NCBI RefSeq assembly: GCF_014641195.1
Contig: NZ_BMHQ01000001.1
Span: forward strand, 211,199-275,198
From: Marinithermofilum abyssi
Lineage (GTDB): Bacteria > Bacillota > Bacilli > Thermoactinomycetales > DSM-45169
Reading direction: 5' to 3'
DNA: 64,000 nucleotides
In this document: positions 18,694-29,953 of the stretch, one piece after another
How positions within the stretch are numbered: the first letter of the stretch is position 1
Layout of the letters: every line of letters begins with the position of its first letter
Notes under the pieces: generated by a model
Told to the model about the DNA's origin: nothing
Database searches by the model: none
What the model saw: the letters and a program-made list of their open reading frames with translations, nothing else
Made by a program: the position numbers and the translations under genes

Positions 18694-18907
18694 TTGTCAT
18701 CCCTCCCGCAAAAAAGTAACGTTGCTTTGTTCTATTGGTTCGTCATCGAGCTCCGCCAAAACGACAAAACGCACACTTTGTCATCTGTCGTCCTGTGATG
18801 GGTGTCATAATGAAACACGATCGCTCATTCGTCGAATGCAGGGGTCATTATTTCCCGGGAAACGACAACTTCTTTTCCCAACCCGTTCCATGTCGGATCA
18901 TGAGACC

Positions 18908-18943
18908 AAAAACAAGAAAACAGCCGACTGTGAAGCCGGCTGC
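18908..18943 (-). terminator. Terminator of the enoyl-CoA hydratase gene
   Basis: Hairpin CAGCCGAC/GCCGGCTG followed on the minus strand by TTTTCTTGTTTTT, just after the stop codon. Confidence 0.75.
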
Positions 18944-18948
18944 AGCGA

Positions 18949-19734
18949 TTATTTCCCTTGGAAATTCGGTTTGCGCTTTTCCAAAAACGCGTCCATTCCT
19001 TCCAAGCGATCCTGGGTGTGAAAAGAAACCCCAAAATACGAAGCTTCCAAACGCAACCCCCGTTGCAAATCCGTTTCGGCTCCTTCATTGACTGCTTTTT
19101 TGATATACTTCATCGCAATCGGTGCTTTGCCGGCCAAGAGCGAGGCCAACCGCTTCGCTTCTGGCAGCAGCTCCTCTGCAGGCACCACTTTTTGCACTAA
19201 TCCCAAACGCAGCGCCTCTTTTGCATCGATCATTTCCCCGGTCAGACACAGGTGCTTGGCCGTCGTTTTTCCCAACAGGCGAGCCATCCGTTGGGTACCG
19301 CCATACCCAGGCAATATACCCAGGTTGACTTCCGGCTGACCAAAGCGGGCATTTTCCGATGCCAACAGGATGTCCCCGCTCATGGCCAATTCGCAGCCTC
19401 CTCCCAAGGCATACCCGTTAATAGCCATGATCACGGGTTTGTCCAATTCCTCCAGTCGGGAAAAAAGCGCCTGCCCCCTGCAGGCCAGGGTTTCCGCCTC
19501 CGTTGCCGATTCCAGCCGACGCAATTCCTTAATGTCGGCTCCTGCAACAAAAGCTTTTTCTCCTGCTCCCGTCAAAACCAGAACGCGAACCTCTTCATTT
19601 TGCTCCACCCGATCCAGAGCTTGTTCCAGTTCATCGAGCGTTTCCCGATTGAGGGCATTCATCACCTGGGGACGCTGAATCGTGAGCAGCGCCCAGCCGT
19701 CCCCGTTTTCCAAGGAGATGTTCTTCCATTCCAT
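18949..19734 (-). CDS. Enoyl-CoA hydratase/isomerase family protein
   Basis: A 261-aa crotonase-fold enzyme, likely hydrating short-chain enoyl-CoA in fatty-acid or butyrate-type metabolism. It shows the CoA-binding and oxyanion segments (KAFVAGADIKEL; NGYALGGGCELAMSGD). It also has both catalytic glutamates expected for a hydratase (Glu in GGGCELA and in GQPEVNLGILPGYGGTQR). The ATG at 19734 has GGAGAGGTGA upstream and gives the usual length. The natural substrate cannot be told from sequence. Confidence 0.88.
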   Translation of the reverse strand: MEWKNISLENGDGWALLTIQRPQVMNALNRETLDELEQALDRVEQNEEVRVLVLTGAGEKAFVAGADIKELRRLESATEAETLACRGQALFSRLEELDKPVIMAINGYALGGGCELAMSGDILLASENARFGQPEVNLGILPGYGGTQRMARLLGKTTAKHLCLTGEMIDAKEALRLGLVQKVVPAEELLPEAKRLASLLAGKAPIAMKYIKKAVNEGAETDLQRGLRLEASYFGVSFHTQDRLEGMDAFLEKRKPNFQGK

Positions 19735-19910
19735 CAGGGTCACCTCTCCATATCTTTGATCAGGGTTTCTCCTATCCACAATCGCAAATAAGCAACAGCT
19801 CATACCCTATTCATTCGACAAAAAGAGAGGGTTCCCCTTTCACTTGCCCTTTTAAAAGAAAAATATGCACATAGAATGAAGCTATAAGTGACTTGAGGGA
19901 AATCTCCGCT

Positions 19911-21038
19911 TCATGGCCGCTCCTCATTACGCCGGGTCATCTGCTGCCAGACAGAGCCGCCTGCTTCTTCTCCCTTCTCGATTCGTTTCAGGGCCATCAT
20001 CACCTGCATCCGCACCTCGAATTCCGGATCATTCACGGCTTCCCGCAGCGCAGGCAAAGCCGACTCATCTCCCGCCTCATATAAAAACATCGCCGCCCGC
20101 CAGCGCACCAGCTTGCTGGAGTCTTTCAATGCCTCGACCATGGCGGGAATGGCCCTTGGATCGCCCAAATCCGACAAGCAGTCTCCTGCTGTGCGCCGCA
20201 CGGTGACAGAAGGATCTTTCAAGGCTTTGTACAAGTCGGGCAGTACCACCGGATCTTCCAGTCCACCCAGATAGGCAACTGCCAAGCGGCGAATCGCTGC
20301 TTTCTCATCCTCCAACGCCTGCCGCAACACCGGCAGATCCTCCAGCGTAGGATTCATTTGTTCCAAAGCTGCATAGCGGTTGCGCCAATCCGGATCGGCC
20401 ATCATTTCCGGCGTCACACGGACACGCCGTGTTGCAGACACCGGTTCCGCTCCCTGCTCCAACGCCTGCTGAACCAATTCCTTCAGCCGTTCATCATCGT
20501 AAGCGGCAGTGATCTCTTCCACCGACTCTTTCCCTACCTGTTCCACATCCCCGTAGCGCAATCCCCGGTCTTCCCACTTTCTTTCCATCACCATGTTGGG
20601 GGAAGCCGTTTGCGCCTTCATGACCGCTTCGGCAAAACGGTCCGGCAAAGCGATCCGTTTTTCCTCATCGCCGACAACCAGTTTGATCTGGATGGGCAAG
20701 CCACGAAATGTTTGTAAAAACACTTTCACTTCCCCAAAGGCTTCTTTCGTTTCCGGGGAAGACTTTTCTTGATCAGCAGATGGTGTCTCTTCTCCGAAAA
20801 CTTCCCGGACTTGGGCCAGTATCGGTTGCCAATCCACCCGCGGATTCCGTTCTACAGCCAGAAAATCGGCAACACGGAAGACGCTTTTTACCCCCTGGAT
20901 CGACAACAACCGCCGGATAATACCGGGGGCTTCCTCCTGGTTCTCACGGGTATACGTGCGCCCTTTGCTAGCCGTCTCATCCACGGTTACTTTCATCGAG
21001 TTGGGGCTGGGTGTCGGTTCGATGGAAAGGATCTTCAT
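19911..21038 (-). CDS. Nfu N-domain / HEAT-repeat protein (CvfC-like)
   Basis: A 375-aa protein. The first 90 residues (ILSIEPTPSPNSMKVTVDE) match the Nfu/NifU N-terminal domain of scaffold-type proteins. The C-terminal 150 residues are four or five HEAT/PBS-lyase-type repeats (such as VLPDLYKALKDPSVTVRRTAGDCLSDLGD). This arrangement is that of the conserved virulence factor C family of Firmicutes, whose biochemical role is unsettled. The start at 21038 is supported by AGGAGGAT. No iron-sulfur Cys pair of a true Nfu C-domain is present, so it is unlikely to carry a cluster itself. Confidence 0.75.
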   Translation of the reverse strand: MKILSIEPTPSPNSMKVTVDETASKGRTYTRENQEEAPGIIRRLLSIQGVKSVFRVADFLAVERNPRVDWQPILAQVREVFGEETPSADQEKSSPETKEAFGEVKVFLQTFRGLPIQIKLVVGDEEKRIALPDRFAEAVMKAQTASPNMVMERKWEDRGLRYGDVEQVGKESVEEITAAYDDERLKELVQQALEQGAEPVSATRRVRVTPEMMADPDWRNRYAALEQMNPTLEDLPVLRQALEDEKAAIRRLAVAYLGGLEDPVVLPDLYKALKDPSVTVRRTAGDCLSDLGDPRAIPAMVEALKDSSKLVRWRAAMFLYEAGDESALPALREAVNDPEFEVRMQVMMALKRIEKGEEAGGSVWQQMTRRNEERP

Positions 21039-21244
21039 CGGTCCATCCTCCTGTAAAAATAAACTTCCGTATTTCCCTTTCAATCAATTATAGTATAAAT
21101 TATGGCATATTCGACACACCCTCTCTCTCCCCTTTCTCTTTCCCCATCATTTTGGTCCGCTTGATTAACGTCCATATTTGCGAAATTTGCTACAATTATT
21201 GTATCGGTATCCGTCGCGAATCACTACGTTAACAAGATCCACAT

Positions 21245-21280
21245 AAAACTGCTTCCGCCTTGTTTGGCGGAAGCGGTTTT
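21245..21280. terminator. Hairpin after prfB
   Basis: A 9-bp perfect stem GCTTCCGCC/GGCGGAAGC, with TTTT on both sides, lies immediately after the prfB stop. Confidence 0.7.
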
Positions 21281-21282
21281 GC

Positions 21283-22402
21283 TCATTCGCTCTGATTCTT
21301 CTTGTTCACTTGTTGGCGGAGGTAGGCCTCGATAAAGACATCCAGATCGCCGTCCACCACGGCCTGGGTGTTCCCTACTTCCACTTGGGTCCGGTGATCT
21401 TTCACCAGGCTGTATGGGTGGAAAACGTAGGACCGGATTTGGTTTCCCCAACCGATTTCCGTCTGCTCCCCTTTGATTTCGTTCAGCTCTTTTTGTTTTT
21501 CTTCCAACCGGCGCTCCAATAGACGGGCTTTCAGGATTTTCATCGCCCGTTCCCGGTTTTTGATCTGGGAACGCTCCGATTGACAGGTCACCACGATATT
21601 GGTGGGTAAGTGGGTGATCCTTACGGCAGAGTCGGTCGTGTTGACGTGCTGCCCGCCGGCACCGCTGGAGCGGTAAGTGTCAATCTTGAGATCTTCCGGC
21701 CGAATCTCAATATCCACATCATCCTCAATCTCCGGCATCACATTGGCGGAAACAAAAGAAGTGTGGCGGCGGCCGGAAGCATCGAAGGGCGAGATCCGCA
21801 CCAGACGGTGCACACCTTTTTCCGCTTTCAGATAACCGTAGGCGTTGTGCCCCTTGATCAACAGGGTGACACTTTTGACCCCGGCTTCCTCCCCAGGCAG
21901 GTAATCCAAGGTTTCCACCTTGTACCCTTTTTTCTCCGCCCACCGGGTATACATGCGCAGCAGAATGGATGCCCAATCTTGGGATTCGGTCCCACCGGCA
22001 CCGGGGTGAAGCTCGAGGATCGCGTTGTTTTTATCGTAGGGCTCACTCAAAAGCAAGCTGAGCTCAAAGGCATCCAGTTTTTTCCGAAGATCCGCCAGCG
22101 TTTCTTCCGCCTCAGCCAGCAGGGATTCATCATCCTCTTCCGCGGCCAGCTCCAGCATCACCTGAAGCTCCTCCACGATCCCTTCCAATTCCTCCATGGA
22201 CTGGACCGTCTCTTTTAGGCGGTTGTTTTCATCGATCACCTTTTGGGCAGCCTGTTGATCATCCCAAAAGGTGGGTGCGCTCATCTGCTCTTCCAGTTGA
22301 GCAATGCGGGATTTCTTCTGATCGAGGTCAAAGAGACCCCCTGATGTCCACCAATCGCTTGGCTGTATTGTTCAACTCTTGACGAATTTCGCCGAGTGTC
22401 AT
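21283..22402 (-). CDS. prfB: Peptide chain release factor 2, programmed +1 frameshift
   Basis: RF2 ends translation at UGA and UAA. It is encoded in two frames: codons 1-24 from the ATG at 22402 ([10 protein letters not shown]), then an in-frame TGA at 22330-22328, then the main frame from 22329. The frameshift site is the classic AGGGGG-TCT-CTT-TGA-C. The complete product is about 372 aa, with the SPF tripeptide ([11 protein letters not shown]) for UGA recognition and the catalytic GGQ loop ([15 protein letters not shown]). The ATG at 22402 lies 8 bases after AAAGGGG. It follows secA, as in other Bacilli. Confidence 0.97.
22327..22342 (-). other. prfB autoregulatory +1 frameshift site
   Basis: Minus strand AGGGGGTCTCTTTGAC: a Shine-Dalgarno-like AGGGGG placed upstream of the slippery CTT followed by UGA and C. 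When RF2 is scarce the ribosome slips +1 and makes full-length RF2. Confidence 0.95.
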
Positions 22403-22734
22403 GTTCATTTCCCCTTTTCCAGCAAGTTTGTCGGTGTCAGCTTGGGGCCCGCAGCACTATGCCACGGGCAAATCAAGCACACGAATCACGAGCAGAACAA
22501 TTCCATTCTAACAAAGGTGGAGAGTCCATTTCCAGCATGAGAAGTCCCTTCACACCCGGAAAAGCAGGCGGAAGGGACGTCCTACACAAAAGATCGTTTG
22601 CCCGCTCACCTCCAAAAGGATAACAGGCATCAGCCTTTCTCTTTCTCTGTCTCACTCATGTCAAAGAATCTCGATCGGAAAAACGGTGCCCCTCTGTTTT
22701 TGGTCATACAATGGGGAACGCTTGCTTCTCGGTC
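22403..22734. other. Intergenic region between secA and prfB
   Basis: About 330 bases without a convincing gene. The minus strand contains TTGTTAGAAT at about 22505-22514, a TGn-extended -10 that could serve as a prfB promoter. No clear terminator for secA was seen. Confidence 0.4.
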
Positions 22735-25278
<2,544 letters not shown>

Positions 25279-25573
25279 GAGCCGTTCACCCTTTCCTGAA
25301 GGTCATTGTGTCTAACCTGCTGATTATATGATACAAACAAGCTACCATCATGCTTGAAATGTCCAATAAAAGGTACTATCTATTAGTTTAACAAAAAGCG
25401 TCGGGGATTTTCACTTTTTTCACAAAAGGTTCGAGACTCGAAGCAGAACTCCTTCTTCCTCACCTAAAATAAACCAGACATTTTTTCGGCACGAAAGCTG
25501 CGAAGTTTCACCAAGTCGAAAAGCCGGAGGTTTCCCTCCGGCTCGGTGTATCCTTATTTTATTTTTCTGAACG
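25279..25573. other. Intergenic region hpf-secA
   Basis: About 295 bases. It contains the hpf terminator (25517-25543) and AT-rich sequence suitable for the secA promoter. No gene was seen. Confidence 0.45.
25517..25543 (-). terminator. Terminator of hpf
   Basis: GCCGGAGG/CCTCCGGC hairpin with a GAAA-type loop, then TTTT on the minus strand. Confidence 0.75.
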
Positions 25574-26131
25574 TCACTCCGGCTCAATCAGACCGTAGCG
25601 GCCGTCCTTCCGCTTGTATACCACATTCACTTGGTCCGTTTCGGCGTTGGAGAACACATAAAAGTTGTGTCCCAACAGATCCATTTGCAAAATGGCCTCT
25701 TCCAGATCCATCGGCTTCAAGTTGAAGCGCTTGGTACGGACCACTTGGAATTCTTCTTCCTCTTCATCATCCATCACCGATACATCGGTATCTGGGGCGG
25801 TTCCGTTCTCCATCAGAGAGCGCAGGCTCCCGTCCTGACGGAACTTGCGATTCACTTTGGTCTTGTACTTGCGGATTTGACGCTCCAGTTTCTCCAGTAC
25901 ATTGTCGACGGAGGCGTACATATTCTCACTGGACTCTTCCGCTCGAACCAGCAACGCGGGGAATGGAATGGTCACCTCTACCTTGTGAACATCGCGAAAA
26001 ACGCTGAGGGCCACGTGAGCCTCTGCTTTCGGCGAGTCAAAGTATCTTTCCAGACGGCTCAACTTTTTGACCACATAATCTCGAAGCGCATCTGTTACTT
26101 CGATGTTATTCCCGCGAACAAAATATTCCAC
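25574..26131 (-). CDS. hpf: Ribosome hibernation promoting factor, long form
   Basis: Binds the 30S decoding region and, through its C-terminal domain, joins 70S ribosomes into inactive 100S dimers in stationary phase. The 185-aa protein has the N-terminal HPF/YfiA fold (IEVTDALRDYVVKKLSRLERYF). A charged linker follows, then the C-terminal dimerisation domain (VVRTKRFNLKPMDLEEAILQMDLLGHNFYVFSNAETDQVNVVYKRKDGRYGLIEPE in the full protein), which is the mark of the long form. The start is GTG at 26131 with AAAAGGGGG about 9 bases upstream. Confidence 0.95.
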   Translation of the reverse strand: MEYFVRGNNIEVTDALRDYVVKKLSRLERYFDSPKAEAHVALSVFRDVHKVEVTIPFPALLVRAEESSENMYASVDNVLEKLERQIRKYKTKVNRKFRQDGSLRSLMENGTAPDTDVSVMDDEEEEEFQVVRTKRFNLKPMDLEEAILQMDLLGHNFYVFSNAETDQVNVVYKRKDGRYGLIEPE

Positions 26132-26344
26132 AAGCGAATCCCCCTTTTCGCTTTCTACTGTTATGTATTCCCTGATTCCACATTAATTCCTGCATCTTTT
26201 TCTCGAAATCTTTACAGAAAAATCATCCATTCTACATAAATTTGATGATTTCTTTATCTAACGAATGACATCTCGAGAAAAATCGACACCCTATCAATTG
26301 CTTAGACCCTGGAAAATCCGTTGGTAAGTTTCCCGTTACATATT

Positions 26345-26375
26345 AAAAACCCTCCGGCTTCACAGCCGAAGGGTT
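26345..26375 (-). terminator. Terminator of the cold-shock gene
   Basis: Hairpin AAACCCTTCGGC/GCCGGAGGGTTT followed by TTAA on the minus strand. Confidence 0.8.
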
Positions 26376-26395
26376 TACATTCCGCTCTCGGAAAG

Positions 26396-26593
26396 TTATG
26401 CTTTGGTGACATTAGCAGCCTGCGGTCCACGCGGCCCGTCCACGATCTCAAACTCCACCGATTGACCTTCGTCCAGCGTTTTAAAGCCGTCTTCTTGGAT
26501 GGCGGAGTAATGGACGAATACGTCTTCGCCGCCGTCGCGCTCAATGAACCCGTAACCTTTTTCCGCGTTGAACCACTTGACTTTGCCTTGCAT
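26396..26593 (-). CDS. Cold-shock protein, CspA/CspB family
   Basis: A 65-aa single-stranded nucleic-acid-binding OB-fold protein, acting as an RNA chaperone. It carries both RNA-binding motifs: RNP1 KGYGFIER and RNP2 VFVHYSAI. The start MQGKVKWFN is the family norm, with AAGGGA upstream. The untranslated region before it is long, as is usual for csp genes, but no specific cold-box was identified. It stands alone, with its own terminator. Confidence 0.96.
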   Translation of the reverse strand: MQGKVKWFNAEKGYGFIERDGGEDVFVHYSAIQEDGFKTLDEGQSVEFEIVDGPRGPQAANVTKA

Positions 26594-26722
26594 AATAACA
26601 ATCCCTTCATAAGTTGATGCACATGAAAACGCCAAACGGACCTCTTTCATGCAAGCTAACTATATCATTGATCACAATGCAAAGTCAAGGAAAATATGGG
26701 GATTCATCCAAGCATTTTTTTA

Positions 26723-27445
26723 TTACAACACTTTGCTCAAAAATGCTCTTGTTCGCTCATGCTTGGGATTTTTAAACAATTGCTCAGGCGCTCCCTCTTC
26801 GACAATCACGCCGCCGTCCATAAACAGCACCCGGTCGCACACTTCCCGGGCAAACCCCATTTCGTGGGTCACCACCACCATGGTCATGCCTTCCTGGGCC
26901 AGGGACTTCATGACCGACAACACTTCCCCGATCATTTCCGGATCCAAAGCAGAAGTCGGTTCATCGAACAGGATCACCTTAGGATTCATCGCCAGCGCCC
27001 GAGCGATGGCCACCCGTTGCATCTGCCCGCCGGAGAGCTGCTCGGGATATACATGGGCCTTGTCAGCCAAGCCGACTTTTTTCAACAGCTCCATCGCCTT
27101 CGCTTCTGCTGCTTCCTTTGTCTGCTTGCGCACTTTCATCGGGGCCAGGGTGATGTTTTCGATCACTTTTTTATGGGGAAACAGGTTGAACTGCTGAAAC
27201 ACCATCCCTACTTCTGTACGGACCTCGTTGATGTTGGTCTTAGGGTCGGTCAAATCGTGACCGTCTACGATCACTTTCCCGCCGGAAACCGGCTCCAGCA
27301 AGTTCATACAGCGAAGGAAGGTGCTTTTTCCGGAACCACTCGGACCGATGATGGAGACGACCTCCCGTTCCCGGATATGGGCATTGATCCCTTTCAACAC
27401 TTCCACACTGCCAAAGTTTTTGGTCAGATTTTCAATGCGAATCAT
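26723..27445 (-). CDS. artR: Polar amino-acid ABC transporter ATPase (probable arginine importer)
   Basis: A 240-aa ATP-binding subunit of the PAAT/GlnQ family: Walker [13 protein letters not shown], signature [15 protein letters not shown], Walker [14 protein letters not shown]. It is the third gene of a binding protein-permease-ATPase operon, and its start overlaps the permease stop as ATGA. By family alone it could serve glutamine, cystine or arginine. The ARG-box-like promoter of the operon points to arginine (Bacillus ArtPQR type); the symbol is an inference. Confidence 0.85.
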   Translation of the reverse strand: MIRIENLTKNFGSVEVLKGINAHIREREVVSIIGPSGSGKSTFLRCMNLLEPVSGGKVIVDGHDLTDPKTNINEVRTEVGMVFQQFNLFPHKKVIENITLAPMKVRKQTKEAAEAKAMELLKKVGLADKAHVYPEQLSGGQMQRVAIARALAMNPKVILFDEPTSALDPEMIGEVLSVMKSLAQEGMTMVVVTHEMGFAREVCDRVLFMDGGVIVEEGAPEQLFKNPKHERTRAFLSKVL

Positions 27446-28128
27446 GGCTGCTCACTCCTTTCAGCATCCGTCCGGAGCCGCCCTTCCATCCAGAACACTA
27501 CCCGGGACAACACGAAGGTGAGGATATAGTACATCGCGGCCGCCACCAGATAAGGGGCCCACCGTTCCCACGTGTTTTTGGCTGTGGTAAAAGCAGCATA
27601 GGTGATATCGTATACGGCGATAATCGCTACCAGCGACGAGTCTTTCAAAAGGGCGATAAACTCATTTCCCAGAGGCGGAAGCATCCGTTTAAAGGCCTGA
27701 GGCAGAATGACATAGCGCATCGCTTGGCCATGGCTCATCCCCAAAGAACGGGCCGCTTCCATCTGCCCTTTGTCCACCGACTGGATTCCGCCCCGAAAGA
27801 TCTCTGCGATATATGCACCCGCATTAAGAGAGAGAGCAACAAACCCCGAAAAGAGAGCGCTAGGCGGAATCATCCCCATCGACTCCCAAATGGTGGGGAT
27901 CACCGCAAAGTGGATAAACAAGATTTGCAATAACAGCGGTGTACCCCGAAAAATATCTACGTACACCTTGGCAGGAGTCCGGAGCCACCATTTCCCCGAC
28001 AGGTTCATCAAACCCAGCACCAAGCCAATCACCATTCCTACCAACACCCCGACGGTAGTCAGCATGATCGTGTTGATAAAGCCGGTAATAAAATAGCTTT
28101 TGTATTCTACGATCACGGACCAGTCCAT
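27442..28128 (-). CDS. artQ: Polar amino-acid ABC transporter permease
   Basis: A 228-aa inner-membrane permease with about five helices and the His/Glu/Gln/Arg/opine permease signature ([53 protein letters not shown]). The ATG at 28128 is preferred because AAAGGGGG lies 8 bases upstream; an upstream start would add 11 unlikely residues. It is separated from the binding-protein gene by about 170 bp holding DnaA boxes and a hairpin, and overlaps the ATPase gene by 4 bp. Confidence 0.88.
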   Translation of the reverse strand: MDWSVIVEYKSYFITGFINTIMLTTVGVLVGMVIGLVLGLMNLSGKWWLRTPAKVYVDIFRGTPLLLQILFIHFAVIPTIWESMGMIPPSALFSGFVALSLNAGAYIAEIFRGGIQSVDKGQMEAARSLGMSHGQAMRYVILPQAFKRMLPPLGNEFIALLKDSSLVAIIAVYDITYAAFTTAKNTWERWAPYLVAAAMYYILTFVLSRVVFWMEGRLRTDAERSEQP

Positions 28129-28170
28129 TCCAGCGCCCCCTTTTGCTCCAAGTTTCAACAATCAGACAAG

Positions 28171-28200
28171 TTATTCACAGGGTTATCCACACTATCCACA
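28171..28200 (+). promoter_or_regulatory. Cluster of three DnaA boxes
   Basis: TTATTCACA (28171-28179), TTATCCACA (28183-28191) and CTATCCACA (28192-28200) lie head to tail; the first two fit the consensus TTATNCACA and the third differs in one base. They lie in the gap between the binding-protein and permease genes, not beside dnaA. Confidence 0.75.
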
Positions 28201-28262
28201 GGCAGGTCCGTTCCCAATACCCGTTACTTTGCTGGTAAATGGAAAAACCCCTGGAACAAGTC

Positions 28263-28287
28263 GGGAGTGCACCCTCCGTGCACCCCC
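28263..28287 (-). terminator. Intercistronic hairpin after artP
   Basis: GGGTGCAC/GTGCACTCC hairpin without a long T run on either side. It may stabilise the binding-protein mRNA or partly end transcription so that less permease is made. Confidence 0.5.
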
Positions 28288-28296
28288 GCCCCCTCT

Positions 28297-29070
28297 TTAT
28301 TTCTTTGTACCGAAGTACTTTTTGTAAATCTTATCGTACGTGCCGTCTTTTTTGATTTTCTTCAACCCGGAATTAATTTTGTCCAGCACTTCTTTGTTCC
28401 CTTTCTTCACGAATATGCCGTAGTACTCGGGTTTAAAGGAAGGATCTTCAATGGTTTTAAATTTGCCTTTCGGCAATTTCTTCATATATTCCAACACTAC
28501 GCCGTTATCGGCAACAACCGCATCCACCCGGCCGTTGGACAAATCATCAATGGCCGCCGGTGTGTCGTCATACCCTTTTAAGCCATGATAGGTTTTTCCA
28601 AAAGCCTCTTGCACTACGACCTCTCCGGTGGTAGCGGACTGTACGCCGATCCGCTTCCCTTTCAGGTCTTTCAGGCTTTTCGCCTTGGAATTCGCAGGCA
28701 CCAGGATCAACTGTTTCGCTTCAAAGTACGGATCCGAGAAATCGTATTTTTTCTTCCGGGCATCGGTAATCGTCACAGCGGAAATTCCTGCATCGATCTT
28801 ACCGCGGTCGATCCCTTCAAACAACGGGTCCCATCCGGTATGCTGCACGTTCACTTTAAAACCTTCGGCCTTGGCGATGGCTTGCATCACCTCAATGTCA
28901 AAGCCGGTGATCTTCCCGCTGCCTTCCTGCTTTTCAAAGGGCGGATACGCCGCATCCGTCCCCACTTGTACAAGGTCACCCCCCTGCGCCTGTTGCTGGG
29001 AACAGCCCACGGCCAACACAGTGACAGCCGCCAGAAGCAGTATGAATATACGCAGCGATTGCTTCGCCAT
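28297..29070 (-). CDS. artP: Amino-acid ABC transporter substrate-binding lipoprotein
   Basis: A 257-aa family 3 solute-binding protein. The signal peptide ends in the lipobox LAVGC, giving a lipid-anchored receptor on the cell surface. Characteristic segments are VGTDAAYPPFEKQEGSGKITGFDIEVMQ (in the full protein) and ISAVTITDARKKKYDFSDPY. It is the first gene of the operon. Ligand choice cannot be read directly; the ARG-box-like promoter favours arginine. Confidence 0.87.
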   Translation of the reverse strand: MAKQSLRIFILLLAAVTVLAVGCSQQQAQGGDLVQVGTDAAYPPFEKQEGSGKITGFDIEVMQAIAKAEGFKVNVQHTGWDPLFEGIDRGKIDAGISAVTITDARKKKYDFSDPYFEAKQLILVPANSKAKSLKDLKGKRIGVQSATTGEVVVQEAFGKTYHGLKGYDDTPAAIDDLSNGRVDAVVADNGVVLEYMKKLPKGKFKTIEDPSFKPEYYGIFVKKGNKEVLDKINSGLKKIKKDGTYDKIYKKYFGTKK

Positions 29071-29142
29071 TTTGTTTTCCCCCTTAAGACATGCTGAAAT
29101 ATGGCTATTATCCAGGACTTACCGCCATTTGACCCAACAATG

Positions 29143-29171
29143 ATTATAACTATTTATGTATATTTATTCAA
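29143..29171 (-). promoter_or_regulatory. artPQR promoter with ARG-box-like sequence
   Basis: Minus strand TTGAAT (29171-29166), 17 bp, TATAAT (29148-29143). The first 13 bases, TTGAATAAATATA, and the spacing are identical to those of the argC promoter. Confidence 0.7.
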
Positions 29172-29521
29172 TCCTAACTTTTTACCAGCTCCTTTTTCTT
29201 CTCATGTATTTATAATCTTTTGAAAAAATAGGCAATTGCCTACCCGGCTATATGCAATAACATAATTCGATAAACCCGCCAGGAACTCCTGCCTTAAAGA
29301 GAAATCTGCCCGTCGTCAATTAAATCCAACTACCATTCGATGGATTCTATTTTTGTAACCACATAAAACATTATTTTCTCTATATACAAAAAGGACTCCA
29401 TGGGGGGATTTGGATTCCATCGGGAGTCCATGTACGGTAGTGAATGAACAGTTTCCCGGTTTTCAGTGACATCCAACCGGGACCTGTTCGTTTGCAAGGT
29501 TTTTTCTTATCCCTCTAAAAA
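29172..29521. other. Intergenic region between HU and the transporter
   Basis: About 350 AT-rich bases without a gene. Two strong inverted repeats occur. GGACTCC/GGAGTCC pairs across 29393-29429. GAACAG with TCCCGGTT pairs with AACCGGGA and CTGTTC across 29446-29489, and is followed on the plus strand by GGTTTTTTC. Together they could be the 3' part of a small RNA read on the plus strand. Confidence 0.4.
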
Positions 29522-29548
29522 TAAAAGCCGCTCTGCGGCGGCTTCCTT
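29522..29548 (-). terminator. Terminator of the HU gene
   Basis: GC-rich hairpin AGCCGCCGC/GCGGCT followed by TTTATTTTTA on the minus strand, directly after the stop codon. Confidence 0.8.
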
Positions 29549-29821
29549 TTAATTCACAGCTTCTTTCAACTGTTTTCCCGGTTTGAAGGCCGGAACTTTG
29601 CTGGCCTGGATCTGAATGGATTCACCGGTTTGGGGATTGCGTCCGGTCCGGGCCGCACGTTCCCGTACTTCAAAGTTGCCGAAGCCGATCAGGGAAACTT
29701 TTTCTCCCTTTTGCAACGCTTCAGCAATGCTTTCGAGTACTGCTTCCACTACTTGGGTGGATTCTTTTTTTGTTTTTCCCGTCATTTCCGCCACGCGGTC
29801 GATCAATTGGGACTTGTTCAT
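29549..29821 (-). CDS. hbs: DNA-binding protein HU
   Basis: A 90-aa histone-like protein that bends and compacts DNA as a dimer. It has the full family pattern: [19 protein letters not shown], the central [22 protein letters not shown] and the DNA-contacting arm ([21 protein letters not shown]). It stands alone with its own terminator. Binding site GGAGAGTT precedes the ATG. Confidence 0.97.
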   Translation of the reverse strand: MNKSQLIDRVAEMTGKTKKESTQVVEAVLESIAEALQKGEKVSLIGFGNFEVRERAARTGRNPQTGESIQIQASKVPAFKPGKQLKEAVN

Positions 29822-29953
29822 TTTGCAACTCTCCTTTTCTCAAAAAACTCGTAAGTGAGGTTACTATATCTATCCTCCTTTGTTTCCCGTTTGGCGGGGT
29901 TTTATACATTCGACTTCAAGACGGGGATAAGCTTCACAGTAAACAAAACCCGT

